From Acanthosoma haemorrhoidale (taxonomy: Eukaryota > Arthropoda > Insecta > Hemiptera > Acanthosomatidae): a stretch of 64,000 nt of DNA. The DNA is taken from the NCBI GenBank assembly GCA_930367205.1, contig OV884012.1:154395405-154459404 (forward strand), in the 5' to 3' direction. The notes beneath the pieces are model-generated. The model saw only the letters and a program-made list of their open reading frames with translations. It was not told the origin of the DNA and made no database searches. Both the position numbers and the translations under genes were made by a program. This document shows positions 21,447-34,365 of the stretch, in pieces (position 1 is the first letter of the stretch; the number at the start of each line of letters is the position of its first letter).

Positions 21447-21565
21447 CTTCAAATCCTTGCATTAAAAAACCAATACGTCGAAATGTACACGAGCCAAGCC
21501 ACATGGTGCATATTCATCGAATGATGTTATTTGTACAACATATAAAAATTCCACTTATAATATAG
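21447..21565 (+). pseudogene. Continuation of the transposase-like ORF beyond the LTR
   Basis: If one copy of CTCAT and the LTR are ignored, the frame from before 20413 (CRNFHLGYYS) runs on as SSNPCIKKPIRRNV. Cys and His spacing suggest a C-terminal zinc-binding part. This supports the LTR as an insertion into the ORF. Confidence 0.5.
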
Positions 21566-22849
21566 GTGCTCATGCTTATCAAATGGGACGAAAAAGTTTA
21601 ACCAGGGTAAATAATATCAGTTTTTGAGGAAGGTGCTTTAATAAAGTGTATGAAAAGAGAAACCAAATCTTGGAGATGGCCAATAATCAAGGATGAACAG
21701 TTGTATGCCTGGATTCAAATTCAGTAGAAGATCAGGCCAACAACATTAATCCAAAAGGAATGTTATTCCGTAAAGGAAATAGACTAAAATAGCTAACTGA
21801 GATGAGACTGTTTTAGTAACTATGAGACTGAATAGATAAAAAAAGAACTTTTTGTTAGTAGATTTTCAGTTAAATAATTTTCATTGTTTCGTTTATTTTG
21901 CTCAAGAAGCTATTGTTTAATTATCTTTAAGACTAAATAGTATAAAAGGAGAACTTTACTCCGTTGGTAAAATGCCACTTAAGTTAATGTTGTTGTGAAC
22001 GCGGATAAATTAGCTGTGAGATCACCAATATTCAATTTTAGGTCAGAATTAGAACGAACGAGTTTTCAAGTTATTTCTCTGATAGAGAACCAAAAGTGGA
22101 CTGAGATATCAAATAACGACGACAAATACTGAAATCGAGTAAAACATAACAACTAATTATATTAATAAAAAATAATTTTAGATTCAATCAATTCCAAACT
22201 TACCACCAATAGCAGAATCCCGTCGCCACTGACCTGTCTCTCTGTAAGGGAAAAGGGGTGGGTTTCGGGATCGGATAGATTGAAATTGAAAGGAAAATTT
22301 TAGGAATCAATCCCCTTTTACCTGTCCGGCGATCGGTCCAGCCTCGGGCAGGAGATTCTGGCCTAATGGATGATTTTTTACTGCTTTCCTCGATTTCAGG
22401 CGAAAGATACAAAAAACTGCCGAACCATGTATCTGTTATGACTATCATCAGATTAAAACCGATAACTTAGGATTCGACAAATTAATCTCACCAGTTACTT
22501 TCGGCACTCAACAAACTCTGATGCTACTACAACTAAGCTAGGATCCATAGTGACCGGTCTCGACAAAACCCCAAAGGTCCAACTCACGAGGTCGTCCCTG
22601 CTGTATCTCATAGGTAGCAGCAGCATCGATAGCCAACGAAATGAAATTCTTCTTATCATTTGAGTGTTTTTCAATAGAGCCTTGTATTCTATATTGTTTA
22701 ACCAAATTTTTTTATTAAATTTTAGATTGGCTCTAACAGTTGTACTACAGTAACTTTGTGATTTTCTGTTTCAGCTAATGTAAGAAAATAATATTTGATT
22801 ACTAAATAAAAAAATAATCAATTTTATTTTCAAAGGTTTAGAGGGAGTG
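21566..22849. other. Between ORF and right arm; one GC-richer patch
   Basis: Mostly AT-rich. 22200-22640 is richer in GC and looks single-copy; no gene or RNA is supported. Confidence 0.35.
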
Positions 22850-23000
22850 TAGATTTACAAATACAAAATTTCTTTTTACAGTGAAACGATCAATATACAA
22901 TATACAGCACTAGGCGATGGGGCTCACCCAAGAGGGGAAGCTTAGAGCTGTCCACGACGTTTTTGTTTGAATAGGCGATATCGTAGAGAGACGGAAGATC
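22850..23000 (-). mobile_element. Probable LINE family-b 3' UTR remnant
   Basis: The word CACTAGGCGATGGGGCTCACC, given here as CACTAGGCGATGG plus GGCTCACC, parallels the 3' UTR at 37770 (CACTAGGTGATGAG) and 4840 (CACTAGGTGATGAG). Short and degraded. Confidence 0.45.
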
Positions 23001-23419
23001 TGTTATAGGAATATTTTAAAGGAATAAAATGAAATACAGTAGTTACCGAATCATTCATTTAAACTAGCAGTTCACAAAACGGATGGTACACTCATTTTTG
23101 GGCAATACTCGCAAGGATGCGATGAAAAGTTTGATTTGCACAAAACATGACAGATCATGACAAGACACACGTGCAGAATATTGAATCTATGTATATTTCA
23201 TTAAATTATAAATTCATCATAATGAGAATTGTTATCTATAGGAGATTGTTTTGAAGTTTCTTGAAAACAAATGTTAACCTAAAGCATTTCAAAAACATTT
23301 TAATATCATCATTCCAAATAAAATACTTTAACCTACAAAAACCATAACTAGCACCATTAAAAAGGTTTTAAACAAACGAAAAGCTAAAATTAAATTAAAT
23401 TAAAAACGCAGTTTCAATT

Positions 23420-26400
23420 TGTTGAACTTATTTTTTCAGATAAATTATTTAAGTTAAAAAAAATATCCCCCCTTGGGAATCGAACATGAGATCGAATCTC
23501 GTCTCGGTATATTATATACTAGCCGGAGGACCATAGTTTAGGCCACTCGGCCATCCCGGGGGGATAGGCATAACTTATATACTTAATGTTATTTTTGCCT
23601 TAACCGATAATTGTTTTAATTCGGGGAACTTATTTTTTCAGATAAATTATTTAAATTAAAAAAAAAATATCCCCCCTTGGGAATCGAACATGAGAACGAA
23701 TCTCGTCTCGGTATATTATATACAAGCCGGAGGACCATAGTTTAGGCCACTCGGCCATCCCGGGGGGTTACTGAAATAGGCATAACTTATATACTTAATG
23801 TTATTTTTGCCTTAACCGATAATTGTTTTAATTCGGGGAACTTATTTTTTCAGATAAATTATTTAAATTAAAAAAAAAATATCCCCCCTTGGAAATCGAA
23901 CATGAGAACGAATCTCGTCTCGGTATATTATATACAAGCCAGAGGACCATAGTTTAGGCCACTCGGCCATCCCGGGGGGTTACTGAAATAGGCATAACTT
24001 ATATACTTAATGTTATTTTTGCCTTAACCGATAATTTTTTTAATTCGGGGAACTTATTTTTTCAGATAAATTATTTAAATTGAAAAAAAATATTCCCCCT
24101 TGGCAATCGAACATGAGAACGAGTCTCGTCTCGGTATATTATATACAAGCCGGAGGACCATAGTTTAGGTCACTCGGCCATCCCGGGGGGTTACTGAAAT
24201 AGGCATAACTTATATACTTAATGTTATTTTTGCCTTAACCGATAATTGTTTTAATTCGGGGAACTTATTTTTTCAGATAAATTATTTAAGTTAAAAAAAA
24301 TATCCCCCCTTGGGAATCGAACATGAGAACGAATCTCGTCTCGGTATATTATATACAAGCCGGAGGACCATAGTTTAGGTCACTCGGCCATCCCGGGGGG
24401 TTACTGAAATAGGCATAACTTATATACTTAATGTTATTTTTGCCTTAACCGATAATTGTTTTAATTCGGGGAACTTATTTTTTCAGATAAATTATTTAAA
24501 TTAAAAAAAAAATATCCCCCCTTGGGAATCGAACATGAGAACGAATCTCGTCTCGGTATATTATATACAAGCCGGAGGACCATAGTTTAGGTCACTCGGC
24601 CATCCCGGGGGGTTACTGAAATAGGCATAACTTATATACTTAATGTTATTTTTGCCTTAACCGATAATTGTTTTAATTCGGGGAACTTATTTTTTCAGAT
24701 AAATTATTTAAATTAAAAAAAAAATATCCCCCCTTGGGAATCGAACATGAGAACGAATCTCGTCTCGGTATATTATATACAAGCCGGAGGACCATAGTTT
24801 AGGCCACTCGGCCATCCCGGGGGGTTACTGAAATAGGCATAACTTATATACTTAATGTTATTTTTGCCTTAACCGATAATTGTTTTAATTCGGGGAACTT
24901 ATTTTTTCAGATAAATTATTTAAATTAAAAAAAAAATATCCCCCCTTGGGAATCGAACATGAGAACGAATCTCGTCTCGGTATATTATATACAAGCCGGA
25001 GGACCATAGTTTAGGCCACTCGGCCATCCCGGGGGGTTACTGAAATAGGCATAACTTATATACTTAATGTTATTTTTGCCTTAACCGATAATTGTTTTAA
25101 TTCGGGGAACTTATTTTTTCAGATAAATTATTTAAATTAAAAAAAAAATATCCCCCCTTGGGAATCGAACATGAGAACGAATCTCGTCTCGGTATATTAT
25201 ATACAAGCCGGAGGACCATAGTTTAGGCCACTCGGCCATCCCGGGGGGTTACTGAAATAGGCATAACTTATATACTTAATGTTATTTTTGCCTTAACCGA
25301 TAATTGTTTTAATTCGGGGAACTTATTTTTTCAGATAAATTATTTAAGTTAAAAAAAATATCCCCCCTTGGGAATCGAACATGAGAACGAATCTCGTCTC
25401 GGTATATTATATACAAGCCGGAGGACCATAGTTTAGGTCACTCGGCCATCCCGGGGGGTTACTGAAATAGGCATAACTTATATACTTAATGTTATTTTTG
25501 CCTTAACCGATAATTGTTTTAATTCGGGGAACTTATTTTTTCAGATAAATTATTTAAGTTAAAAAAAATATCCCCCCTTGGGAATCGAACATGAGAACGT
25601 ATCTCGTCTCGGTATATTATATACAAGCCGGAGGACCATAGTTTAGGTCACTCGGCCATCCCGGGGGGTTACTGAAATAGGCATAACTTATATACTTAAT
25701 GTTATTTTTGCCTTAACCGATAATTGTTTTAATTCGGGGAACTTATTTTTTCAGATAAATTATTTAAGTTAAAAAAAATATCCCCCCTTGGGAATCGAAC
25801 ATGAGAACGAATCTCGTCTCGGTATATTATATACAAGCCGGAGGACCATAGTTTAGGTCACTCGGCCATCCCGGGGGGTTACTGAAATTGGCATAACTTA
25901 TATACTTAATGTTATTTTTGCCTTAACCGATAATTGTTTTAATTCGGGGAACTTATTTTTTCAGATAAATTATTTAAATTAAAAAAAAAATATCCCCTCT
26001 TGGGAATCGAACATGAGAACGAATCTCGTCTCGGTATATTATATACAAGCCGGAGGACCATAGTTTAGGTCACTCGGCCATCCCGGGGGGTTACTGAAAT
26101 AGGCATAACTTATATACTTAATGTTATTTTTTCCTGAACCGATAAGTGTTTTAATTCGGGGAACTTATTTTTTCAGATAAATTATTTAAATTAAAAAAAA
26201 AATATCCCCCCTTGGGAATCGAACATGAGAACGAATCTCGTCTCGGTATATTATATGCAAGCCGGAGGACCATAGTTTAGGCCACTCGGCCATCCCGGGG
26301 GGTTACTGAAATAGGCATAACTTATATACTTAATGTTATTTTTTCCTGAACCGATAAGTGTTTTAATTCGGGGAACTTATTTTTTCAGATAAATTATTTA

Positions 26401-26545
26401 AATTAAAAAAAAAATATCCCCCCTTGGGAATCGAACATGAGAACGAATCTCGTCTCGGTATATTATATACAAGCCGGAGGACCATAGTTTAGGTCACTCG
26501 GCCATCCCGGGGGGTTAATGTTATAGTCATAACCTATAACTTTTT
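23420..26545 (-). repeat. tRNA-like tandem array, right arm (15 units)
   Basis: Fifteen head-to-tail units of 210-213 bp, inverted relative to the left arm. On the plus strand each shows GGAATCGAACATGAG (B box complement) and CACTCGGCCATCCCGGG (A box complement). Spacers consistently read TTCCCCGAATTAAAACAA on the minus strand, where the left arm has TTCACCGAATTAACACAG. The outermost unit (26520-26545) is diverged. Units are near-identical except for A-run length and a few point changes. Confidence 0.9.
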
Positions 26546-28654
26546 TAATTCGTTGAAAGGTTAAAAAAAAAATATTCCTGTTACTATTTTAACTATTTTT
26601 CAGAGTACATTTTATTTTTTAATAATGTCTATTAATCTAAGACGTACCTGTACACAGTAATTTCCTGTTTAATACTGGGTAATTTCCTTTGTGGATATTG
26701 ATTTTTAGTTAAGATTAGTAATTATAATTAATGCTGTTATGAAATTTTATGTGTCCAAATGAACTAGGGCACTTATAACTCGATAAAACCCTGCTCCAGT
26801 TTTACAGGACAATCAGACTCACTGGCGGCAGCATATTAAGGTTTTTGGTTTTTAAAAATAAAATGAAATACAATATGTTCGTCTTAAAACCAAGTAAAAA
26901 ATTACATCAAATACCATCCAGTAATGTTAGTTGCGGTAAGTTATGTAAACTGGTACCCATTCTTTTTCTCACAGCTCAAGCTCTGAATGTAATTTATGTA
27001 TGACTAGCTTCAGCTGGGAGGTCGAGAAATGTTTGTGCAGATTGTGAGCTCATAAATAACCCATCAGATGAGCAGAGTGTATCAAGAACGAGGGCATTCG
27101 GCGACAACAAGAAGAGATCCGACCTTTGTTGGCCAGCGAGAGAGATAACAACAATAAGTCGAACAGAGGCCATTGTGAGAGCCAATGGAGATGTTTGCGG
27201 TTGTCAATCTGTTGCATTGTGTCCCATTGTGCGCAGGCATAGTTTGAGCTTCATCGTTCCACCCCATTCCCAGTCTTTAAGGGTGTCTTATGCCCGATAA
27301 TGGACAGTCCTGTATTAATATTACATTAGCCGCTGTTGTATTATTAATAATACTGCACTACTAGCCATTAATCGTATATATCATGACTGTCTTTGCTATT
27401 GTAAATGTATGTAATTATTTAAATATGTCGAAAGGTTAGATAGTTGTGTGGTTTCTTCCAATGGGCATTTCTTCATTCTTCTTCGGACATGGTTCTACCT
27501 TTTACTTTTAAAATTCTGTCTAATAATACTTAGGATATCCTCTATTGTATTTATACGTTCTTCAGAGTTATATGATCTTTGAAATCACTAAGAAGTGTTA
27601 AACATTTCCCACATGCATAACTTCCGCCATCACGTATCTCAAAAAGATGAGTCTACAACTCAGTATCATTGAAGGGCATGCTTTATATTTAAACCAAATT
27701 CAAATTTAAAGTAAAAGGTAAAGGTTAGGAATACCCATTGACACATGTGTGGAGTAAATCATCCAATTTAAAAGGATATGCTTATACTCGAAAATTATAA
27801 TATTATGAATACTAACTGAAGAGTTAGTCTTTCAGTCTTTTCCTACATCTTTCTTCGTCCTGGCAATCCCGGTCCGTTATTCCTAGTCTTTCCGTTTCTT
27901 ATTTCATAGTTTATTATATATATATATTTTTAATCTGTCATTATTTATTGAATTTAGTAAACTCTTAAAATTGTACAATGTAGGCAGGAAAAGGTGTATT
28001 TGTAATATGTTGCAGGGACCATACTCCATGTACTGTTCAACCAAGCAGGATAAAGCCCTTACAGCCTGGGTAGGGTCAGCTGTACATGACCAGATAAGGC
28101 CCAAGGCCACCTCAATCTGGCCCTACCGCCGGATTCTCTGACACTTGTCCATTCAAATCCTCAGGACATCCGGGTAGACCTTTCTAATCCACACGGCCTA
28201 TGCAAATCCCCCACTGTAAATCCTGATGGCCTTCCACTTCCTGTCCCTCTGCCGACAACCCCCCCCCCCTTTCCACCACCCATAGTTTCATCAACTTTCG
28301 GGCTCCATTTATTAAGCATGCTCTGTACTCTATGAGAGTTAACAGAACTTATAAGACATTGAAATGTAGCAAACCTCCAAAAAGGTTTTATGAATATATA
28401 TTTATATATTACGAAGTGCCTTTCACCGTACACATTAATTTTCAAGTGCTGCGAAAAAAAACTGAATAGGGCAGAGATGTGGTGATGACAATGAATATTA
28501 TTGTAAAAAAACACATAAGTGGAGCATTAACATGTACCAAATCACAAAAATGTATCACCAAAAAAAAATGATAAAAAGTTTTTGTAATGTTTTAAGTTAG
28601 TACCACATACCAATCATCGGACTTTTACTATTATATAACTTCATGTTGAGATCT
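26546..28654. other. Mostly AT-rich; GC-richer island at 26990-27300
   Basis: The island is single-copy here and has motif-like words such as GATAACAAC and CCTTTGTTGG. No exon is supported. 28140-28300 holds a second GC-rich patch with a C-run. Confidence 0.35.
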
Positions 28655-29205
28655 ATCAGCCTTCCTTCCACTCTTTCTAAACTTTTGGAAAGAATTCACT
28701 TCCAGGGCACCAATTCGGATTCTGCTCACTTCACTCAACCATCCACCAACAGCAGTGAGTTGTTGTAAATTCTCCATTGCAGAAGAAGCACTACGTGACA
28801 GTAGCATTTATTGATGTAGAACAAGCTCTTAAACAGAGTTTGGACCGATACTTGCACACAATTACTGCTTGATGCCGAAATCTTAAGACCTGGATAACGG
28901 CTTTTTGCCAAAGCAGGGCTCCCTCAAGTCTCAATACTTGCTCCATTAGTTTCCATTACCACTGACATACGCACAACACCTGGATATACTCATAACAACA
29001 TACGCAGGCGATACAACTATACTCGCTTCTCTAACTCTACAAAATTACTTCGTTCGACTTAACTTATGGTGTAACACCTGGAAACTAAAAATTAATACTG
29101 CGAAATCCTTACACATGGCGTTCGCCCTTCGACGTGGTCAATGTCCTATGGTAACTTTTGACAACCGATCTGTGACACAAGACACAGCCAAAACATGAAT
29201 GTTTA
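28655..29205 (+). pseudogene. Jockey-like LINE reverse transcriptase palm fragment
   Basis: In several frames: LLSKLLERI, AFIDVEQAL, GLPQVSILAPL (PQGSxLSPxL motif), YAGDTT (YADD box) and LWCNTWKLKINTAKS. The order and spacing are those of the RT palm and thumb. The YADD box has one catalytic Asp replaced by Gly, and there are several frameshifts. Confidence 0.72.
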
Positions 29206-29985
29206 ACATAAGCTTAAAAACAAAAATAAAGAAGAAATGTTAACAGCTTAAAGAAACAAAAGATCCATAATTAAAAAAAAAAAAGTTGATAATTTAATAA
29301 AAAAAGTTGCATTGTTTAAAATACACATAAACTCCTACTCAGCGTAGATTGTGGTATTGTATCATTTGTATGTATGTATGCTACCATAGAACATACGAAA
29401 TTGCTAATGTAGCTGATTACTTGTAGTCAAAGAGGATTCCGGCGCGACACTAAACAGTATATGAATGCAATTCAAACTGTTAAGAGCTTTGATGTGTTGG
29501 AGTGAAGTGATAGCAATGGAAAATGCCAATGAGACTCTAAATTTGCTTAGACACAAATAAATTTAATTTCTTAGGTCACATATGTTACGTGTTTTTTTCG
29601 TATTTAATCATTCTGCCTACTTTATAAGATTTTCAGATCATTATTTTGTTAGGTGCAATTGCTATTTAAGTATTTTTCTAAAATTAAATTCTTAAATCTA
29701 TTAAATTCAAACTATCACTACAATGTATAAAGACTGATATATTTTCTTGAGTTTAAAAGCAACCACCTTCTTCTACAGCTGTTTTCCATTGAGTCTACCC
29801 AACTAAACCCGGATGGAAACCCTTGCGAAGTAGCCTAAACCCGAAAAGCCAATGGATCCTGACAAAACTTTAGCAATCCGTGTCAAATCCGTGTCCTAAG
29901 ACGGGGTTCCCTCATGGGTATCGCTCGCTGTTGACAGAACCATGGGGTATTTCCAACCCTGTGGTGCGCGTATTCCAATGCTATT
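29206..29985. other. AT-rich, nothing recognised
   Basis: No supportable feature. Confidence 0.4.
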
Positions 29986-30480
29986 GGGTGTATTGCACTG
30001 GTCAGCGCACCCTTTATTTATTTTAAGCCGGTTTCATTGCTAAGTTATTGCTATTTACAAAGGAACTCCAATCCATCTTGGTCCAGCGGTGTCTTCTTGA
30101 TAAGCACCTCCATATTACGGCTGCTCAACCTGCACCAGTCCCCTGAGGATGTTCAAGTGCTCTGGTCCCTGCAGCTCCTTCCACTTCTGCCAGCATCCTT
30201 CCTAAGCTAAACTTCCTAGGCTTGAAAGGTTAGCATGACATGCGGTATCTCCATCCTTGCAATGTGGGCAATTGGAATCCACAGCTCGTGAAGCTTGGAA
30301 CGAAATCCGCCATGCCGCGATAGGACCTGGGAACTCCAGTAGTCAGGGGAGACTCACTTGTCCTCAGCCTGCCCTTGGCCGGGGGGGAAGAAGTACTTGT
30401 ACTTCCTTAGAGTACTCTCTTTCGTGGTATTGGTCCATCTGGCATTCTACATTTTGGTCCAGTCGCTAAGTTGGTCCTTC
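29986..30480 (-). pseudogene. R1/TRAS-like LINE C-terminal zinc-knuckle fragment, copy 1
   Basis: The minus strand reads DSNCPHCKDGDTACHANL, the CxxC...H region that closes ORF2 of R1-clade elements, then a long 3' flank alignable with 48715-49200 (TTGGTCCAGCGGTG versus TTGGTCCAACGGTG). Frames are broken. Confidence 0.6.
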
Positions 30481-30609
30481 AATTAGCCTGCGAAAACCCC
30501 CACAAAACCATCTCAATAGCTATTTAAATGAAAACTATGTATATATATATATTTTAATCCCTTGGGTATTATTTTTAAAATTAATTTAAATTGATTAAAA
30601 TTTTTACGT

Positions 30610-30895
30610 GAGGTTTTCTCCCTCTACTGTATTGTATGCATTTTAAGGAGTGCATGATGGGGCTCACCTTCGTGTTACAATATAGGGAAATTAAAACTAA
30701 ACTTGCAAACTATAACGTTCCTGCTTCGACCGCTTGCTGCCATCGATGGGGGAACGGGGCGGGAGTAATCGTGTTGAACACGGGGTTTGTCATGTGTTGT
30801 AGGGAGTCGAAGGATTTGATATGTCTACGGCGAATGAACTCATCCACCGTAGACAGCTCAAAGTTCTCGTGTAGTTTACTGAAAAATACTTAATA
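30610..30895 (-). pseudogene. Jockey-like LINE family-b 3' end
   Basis: The minus strand carries NPVFNTI and HRW-type residues and the VDEFIRR region, parallel to the copy at 4659-5445. The 3' UTR word GATGGGGCTCACC is also present. It is truncated at about 30890. Confidence 0.7.
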
Positions 30896-30959
30896 TGAAT
30901 TCAAAATGACACTGTAGTATGGAGAAAACATGCTCCAGGAGTGTGATGATATATTTTTT

Positions 30960-31320
30960 TTTTTACACTTGGGAAAAGACATAATAAAAAAGGAGAGGAG
31001 TAGGAGGAGGGCAGGAGCCCCTGGGGCAATGAAAATATCGTCGGGAGGCTAAAAGCCCCCTTGGAAATATCATTTTCTCCTGTGTAAAGTGGCAATATGA
31101 TTTTTTTGCAGGCGGGCAGGCGACGGACAAAGAGCGACATGACAGATCGGATGGGTGTTATCTGTGGGATTAGATAAAGCCAGTACTGGCCAGTGGCACC
31201 CTCTAACTCCATCAGGCTAACCTTGTAACCTACACTGTGTCACTTTCACTGCTGACTGGGGACAAGTCTTAGCAGCACCTAGTGTCTTCGAAGCAACACC
31301 AGCACGGAATATCACACCCC
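30960..31320. other. GC-richer single-copy island
   Basis: No gene structure. It includes GATA-like words (TTATCTG, AGATAA). Candidate regulatory sequence by composition only. Confidence 0.25.
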
Positions 31321-31880
31321 GGGTGTATTCGTCCCGATACCGGATTAGGTCGATGACAGAAAACTATTTAATTCTATTATAGTCGAATTTCCATTGACCA
31401 AAAATAAGGTTATTGTAAAATATTTAAAAGAAATTGTATTAATAAATTTATATATTTTAGAAAATAAGCTTGGAGTCTTGCCCAAATAAATCTTTTTTAT
31501 TCATTTATTACTCTCTCAGACCACGATTGGCCTATTTATGCATAGTCAGGTCTACAATTTAGAACAAAGATACCTAAATTTAAATGTTTAGAACCATCAA
31601 TGACATTATATATAAAATACAAGACTTAATTTAAGATTGGAAAATAATGAAAAGAGTATAACTATACTATACACCTGTGAAAGATATTTTTTTTCAATTT
31701 TTATTAATTCATTCTTGTTTATAACGAATAGGTAACTTTACTTTTAAATAAGTTAAAATTTTTATTACACTAAATACTGCTTGAAAATCAATACTGATAG
31801 CGAATTATAAAGGATCATTATAATTTTTAAAAAATTGTACATATTATCCTTCTTTATAATTTTTTATTCGTTCCTCATTC
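31321..31880. other. AT-rich, nothing recognised
   Basis: No supportable feature. Confidence 0.4.
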
Positions 31881-32092
31881 CTTGTTGCGTCGTTTCCTAG
31901 TTAATAAGTCCACTCGCAGGTAACATTTACACAACTAGAAGAAAAAATCTTACATAATGAGTAAAAACGTTTCCATCATTCATGATGATTTTACATATGG
32001 TGAAATATTGTTATTTTAAGATGAAAAAATCTTCTAGTTATGTAAATGTTGGCCTGATAATGGGCTTATTGATTCCGAAACGTTGCAACAAG
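31881..32092. mobile_element. Inverted-repeat element, about 212 bp
   Basis: Arms 31881-31942 and 32030-32092 are imperfect inverted copies of about 62 bp. Shared words include CTTGTTGC, CGTTTC, AATAAG and AACTAGAAG. The right arm reads CTGATAA ... CCGAAACGTTGCAAC outward. It may be two facing 3' ends of a Penelope-like or LINE element, or a MITE. Confidence 0.6.
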
Positions 32093-33189
32093 ATTAAGTT
32101 GTTGTTAATAAAAAATAAAAATTATTACATGCTTATGCATCTTTCAATATAGCAAATAATACTAATATGATGGCTGATCATTGTAATATGTTGATGAATT
32201 CAGTTCTTGAGACCGATTTAAAATAAAAATGCTCTGCACATTTAAAAAAAGACAAAAGATGAGTATTTAGTCACGGATAATTATCACACGACATGATCGG
32301 GCTGATACGATATGAACATAGCAGCTGATGAAGATAATATCATGACGTTGTAGGACGTGTGTTTATGGCTGATTTTAATAGGAATAATATCACGTACTAA
32401 CTACTGCAAAAAAATAATTTTTTATCCCATCGCAAAGTCCTTGTTAGCTCCTGAGTGCAAAGTCTTCATTAACCAGCCTACACCGAGATTTTAACAAAAT
32501 TCCATGGATTCGTCTGAACCAGGGGGGCAAATCCCTAAGGCCCCATCCTGTAGCTCTATTAGATTTTTATGACAGTATTTACTGACAGATAATAGGAATG
32601 AAACATTCAAAATATATTCGCGCCTCTTAATAAGATACATGTTACAGTAAAACTATCATAATAATTATATTATTTTTTTCAAAAGAACGTTATTTTCATA
32701 TATTTGTTAAGAATTGAAATAATTAGAATTTGTTATGAATTTATATAATCTAAAATTGCACTTCGTGCTTCTTATATTTAGGGTATGCTATGTTCTAAAC
32801 AGTATATGACAGTATGCGATACTGTTTAACCAATATATACTTATACAATAATATATTTATATAGCACAATATTTATTCAAATTGAAAGGTGCGTGGCCTA
32901 CCCTCCAAGAAGGCTTTAGAAGCAAGGATTTTTCAATATTTTATTATTCAGATAGGGTAATACCATAACATATTCCGTTTCAGGCTGAGTGGTTAGTTTT
33001 AGTTTTTGCAGAAACAGATTCAAATATTTCTGAAATCATAGCATAGAATAAGTCCTACTGGGACCTTAAGCTGGGATTTTTTGGTTTTTGGCTCCTTGTT
33101 GATCGAGTGAGGATGTCTTTTTAGGAGCTCAGACATAAGACAATTCTTCAGTGAGTACAAGGTTTTCTTGGGAGATCGTTCTAGGCCGA
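32093..33189. other. AT-rich, little recognised
   Basis: CTGATGA followed by ACGTTGTAGG at 32335-32354 echoes the motif in the element just upstream. Nothing else is supportable. Confidence 0.35.
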
Positions 33190-33440
33190 TGAAAGAAACA
33201 TGTCAAGTTGTCACTCGCAAACAACTGACCTGAGCTGTTCTCCAGAAGAACTCTTCAGAAATACTATTCATCATACAAACTTATCAATCTAAAGCTACAA
33301 GTCTTTTATCTCCCAGGTCCATCATTATATGTACGAAACAAAACCCTCCACACTTATCGAAAAATTCCTTACGTTCACAGCTGAATTAGAACGTTATACA
33401 GATATTTTCAGGACAAACTGCACCGATACGACCCACTGAT
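33190..33440 (+). pseudogene. Possible LINE RT C-terminal remnant
   Basis: Frames contain PGPSLYVRNKTLHTYRKIPY, which resembles the P-x-L-Y-x-x-E-x-x-Y-V-R stretch near the end of some LINE ORF2 proteins. Weak and broken. Confidence 0.3.
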
Positions 33441-34364
33441 ACAAGGTCTGTCTACACCAGAGGTGGTCAATCCAAATGATCTCGCGGCCCACTTTGCTAA
33501 TGCATCATAACTCCCTGCACATATAACATTATATGTACCCATATTAAAACATAGTACATGTTATATTAGATGTTCCAAGATCCGCGCGTCATGAGTTCAC
33601 AAAATATAGTTCAATTATTTTGCCAACTCGATACTGTAAACTCATAAATAAAACAGGCAATATTTGTCGTACATTCACAAGAATATTATTTTTAAATGAA
33701 AGATAATTTTTTCTCATAATTTCGACAATTAATTTTTGAATGTATGAATGCAAAAATAATGTATTTTTTAAATACATTGGTTTTCACTACTTTGCCCATT
33801 ATAAAATAAATATATTTTGTAAAAGTGTGATGAATCTCATGGGCCGGAATAATGGTCTCTACATCTTACTTACCTGGTAATATTGAGGATTGGAATAGAG
33901 ATCCTCTAAATTAATAAGATATGTTTAAATGTAGCTCCAACAATATAGGGGAGTCCTCACTGGATGTCCTCTGTCTTCGTGTCAGACATGCAAATTTGTC
34001 ACATATACCGCACATTACCTGGTTCTGAGGCTAGTCACAGTTGTAAATCAACAAATAAACCTTTAAAAAAATTACTAATTGAGTTTAGATGTTATTGGAC
34101 TTAAGCTCGGAATAAAGTTGTTTTTTTTTTAATAAAAATAATATACATCTAGCTCCTACCTATCTAATGTTAGTTTCCTGACTCTAGTTAATGACACGAT
34201 GTGCTTTGTAATGGACGTAGATGATGGGGAACGTAGATCCAAGCCTGAAATATAAACTGAGATAGGGCATAAAGTGTGGTAAATAAGCGTGTAATATAGT
34301 CACTGGCACACAGGCAGACAGACAGACAGGCAGAGAGAGTAAGTAAATAGCAAGGGGGGGGGGG
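33441..34364. other. AT-rich, nothing recognised
   Basis: A CAGA-type short repeat at about 34315-34335 and a G-run at 34354-34365 close the stretch. Confidence 0.4.
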
Positions 34365-34365
34365 G

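Noticed and set aside
23420..26545. CRISPR array
   Set aside because: The repeat is 210 bp, continuous and without unique spacers; the genome is eukaryotic.
32054..32082. Intact hammerhead ribozyme
   Set aside because: CTGATAA differs from the core CTGATGA, stem II pairs poorly and no cleavage triplet fits; only a decayed relation is proposed.
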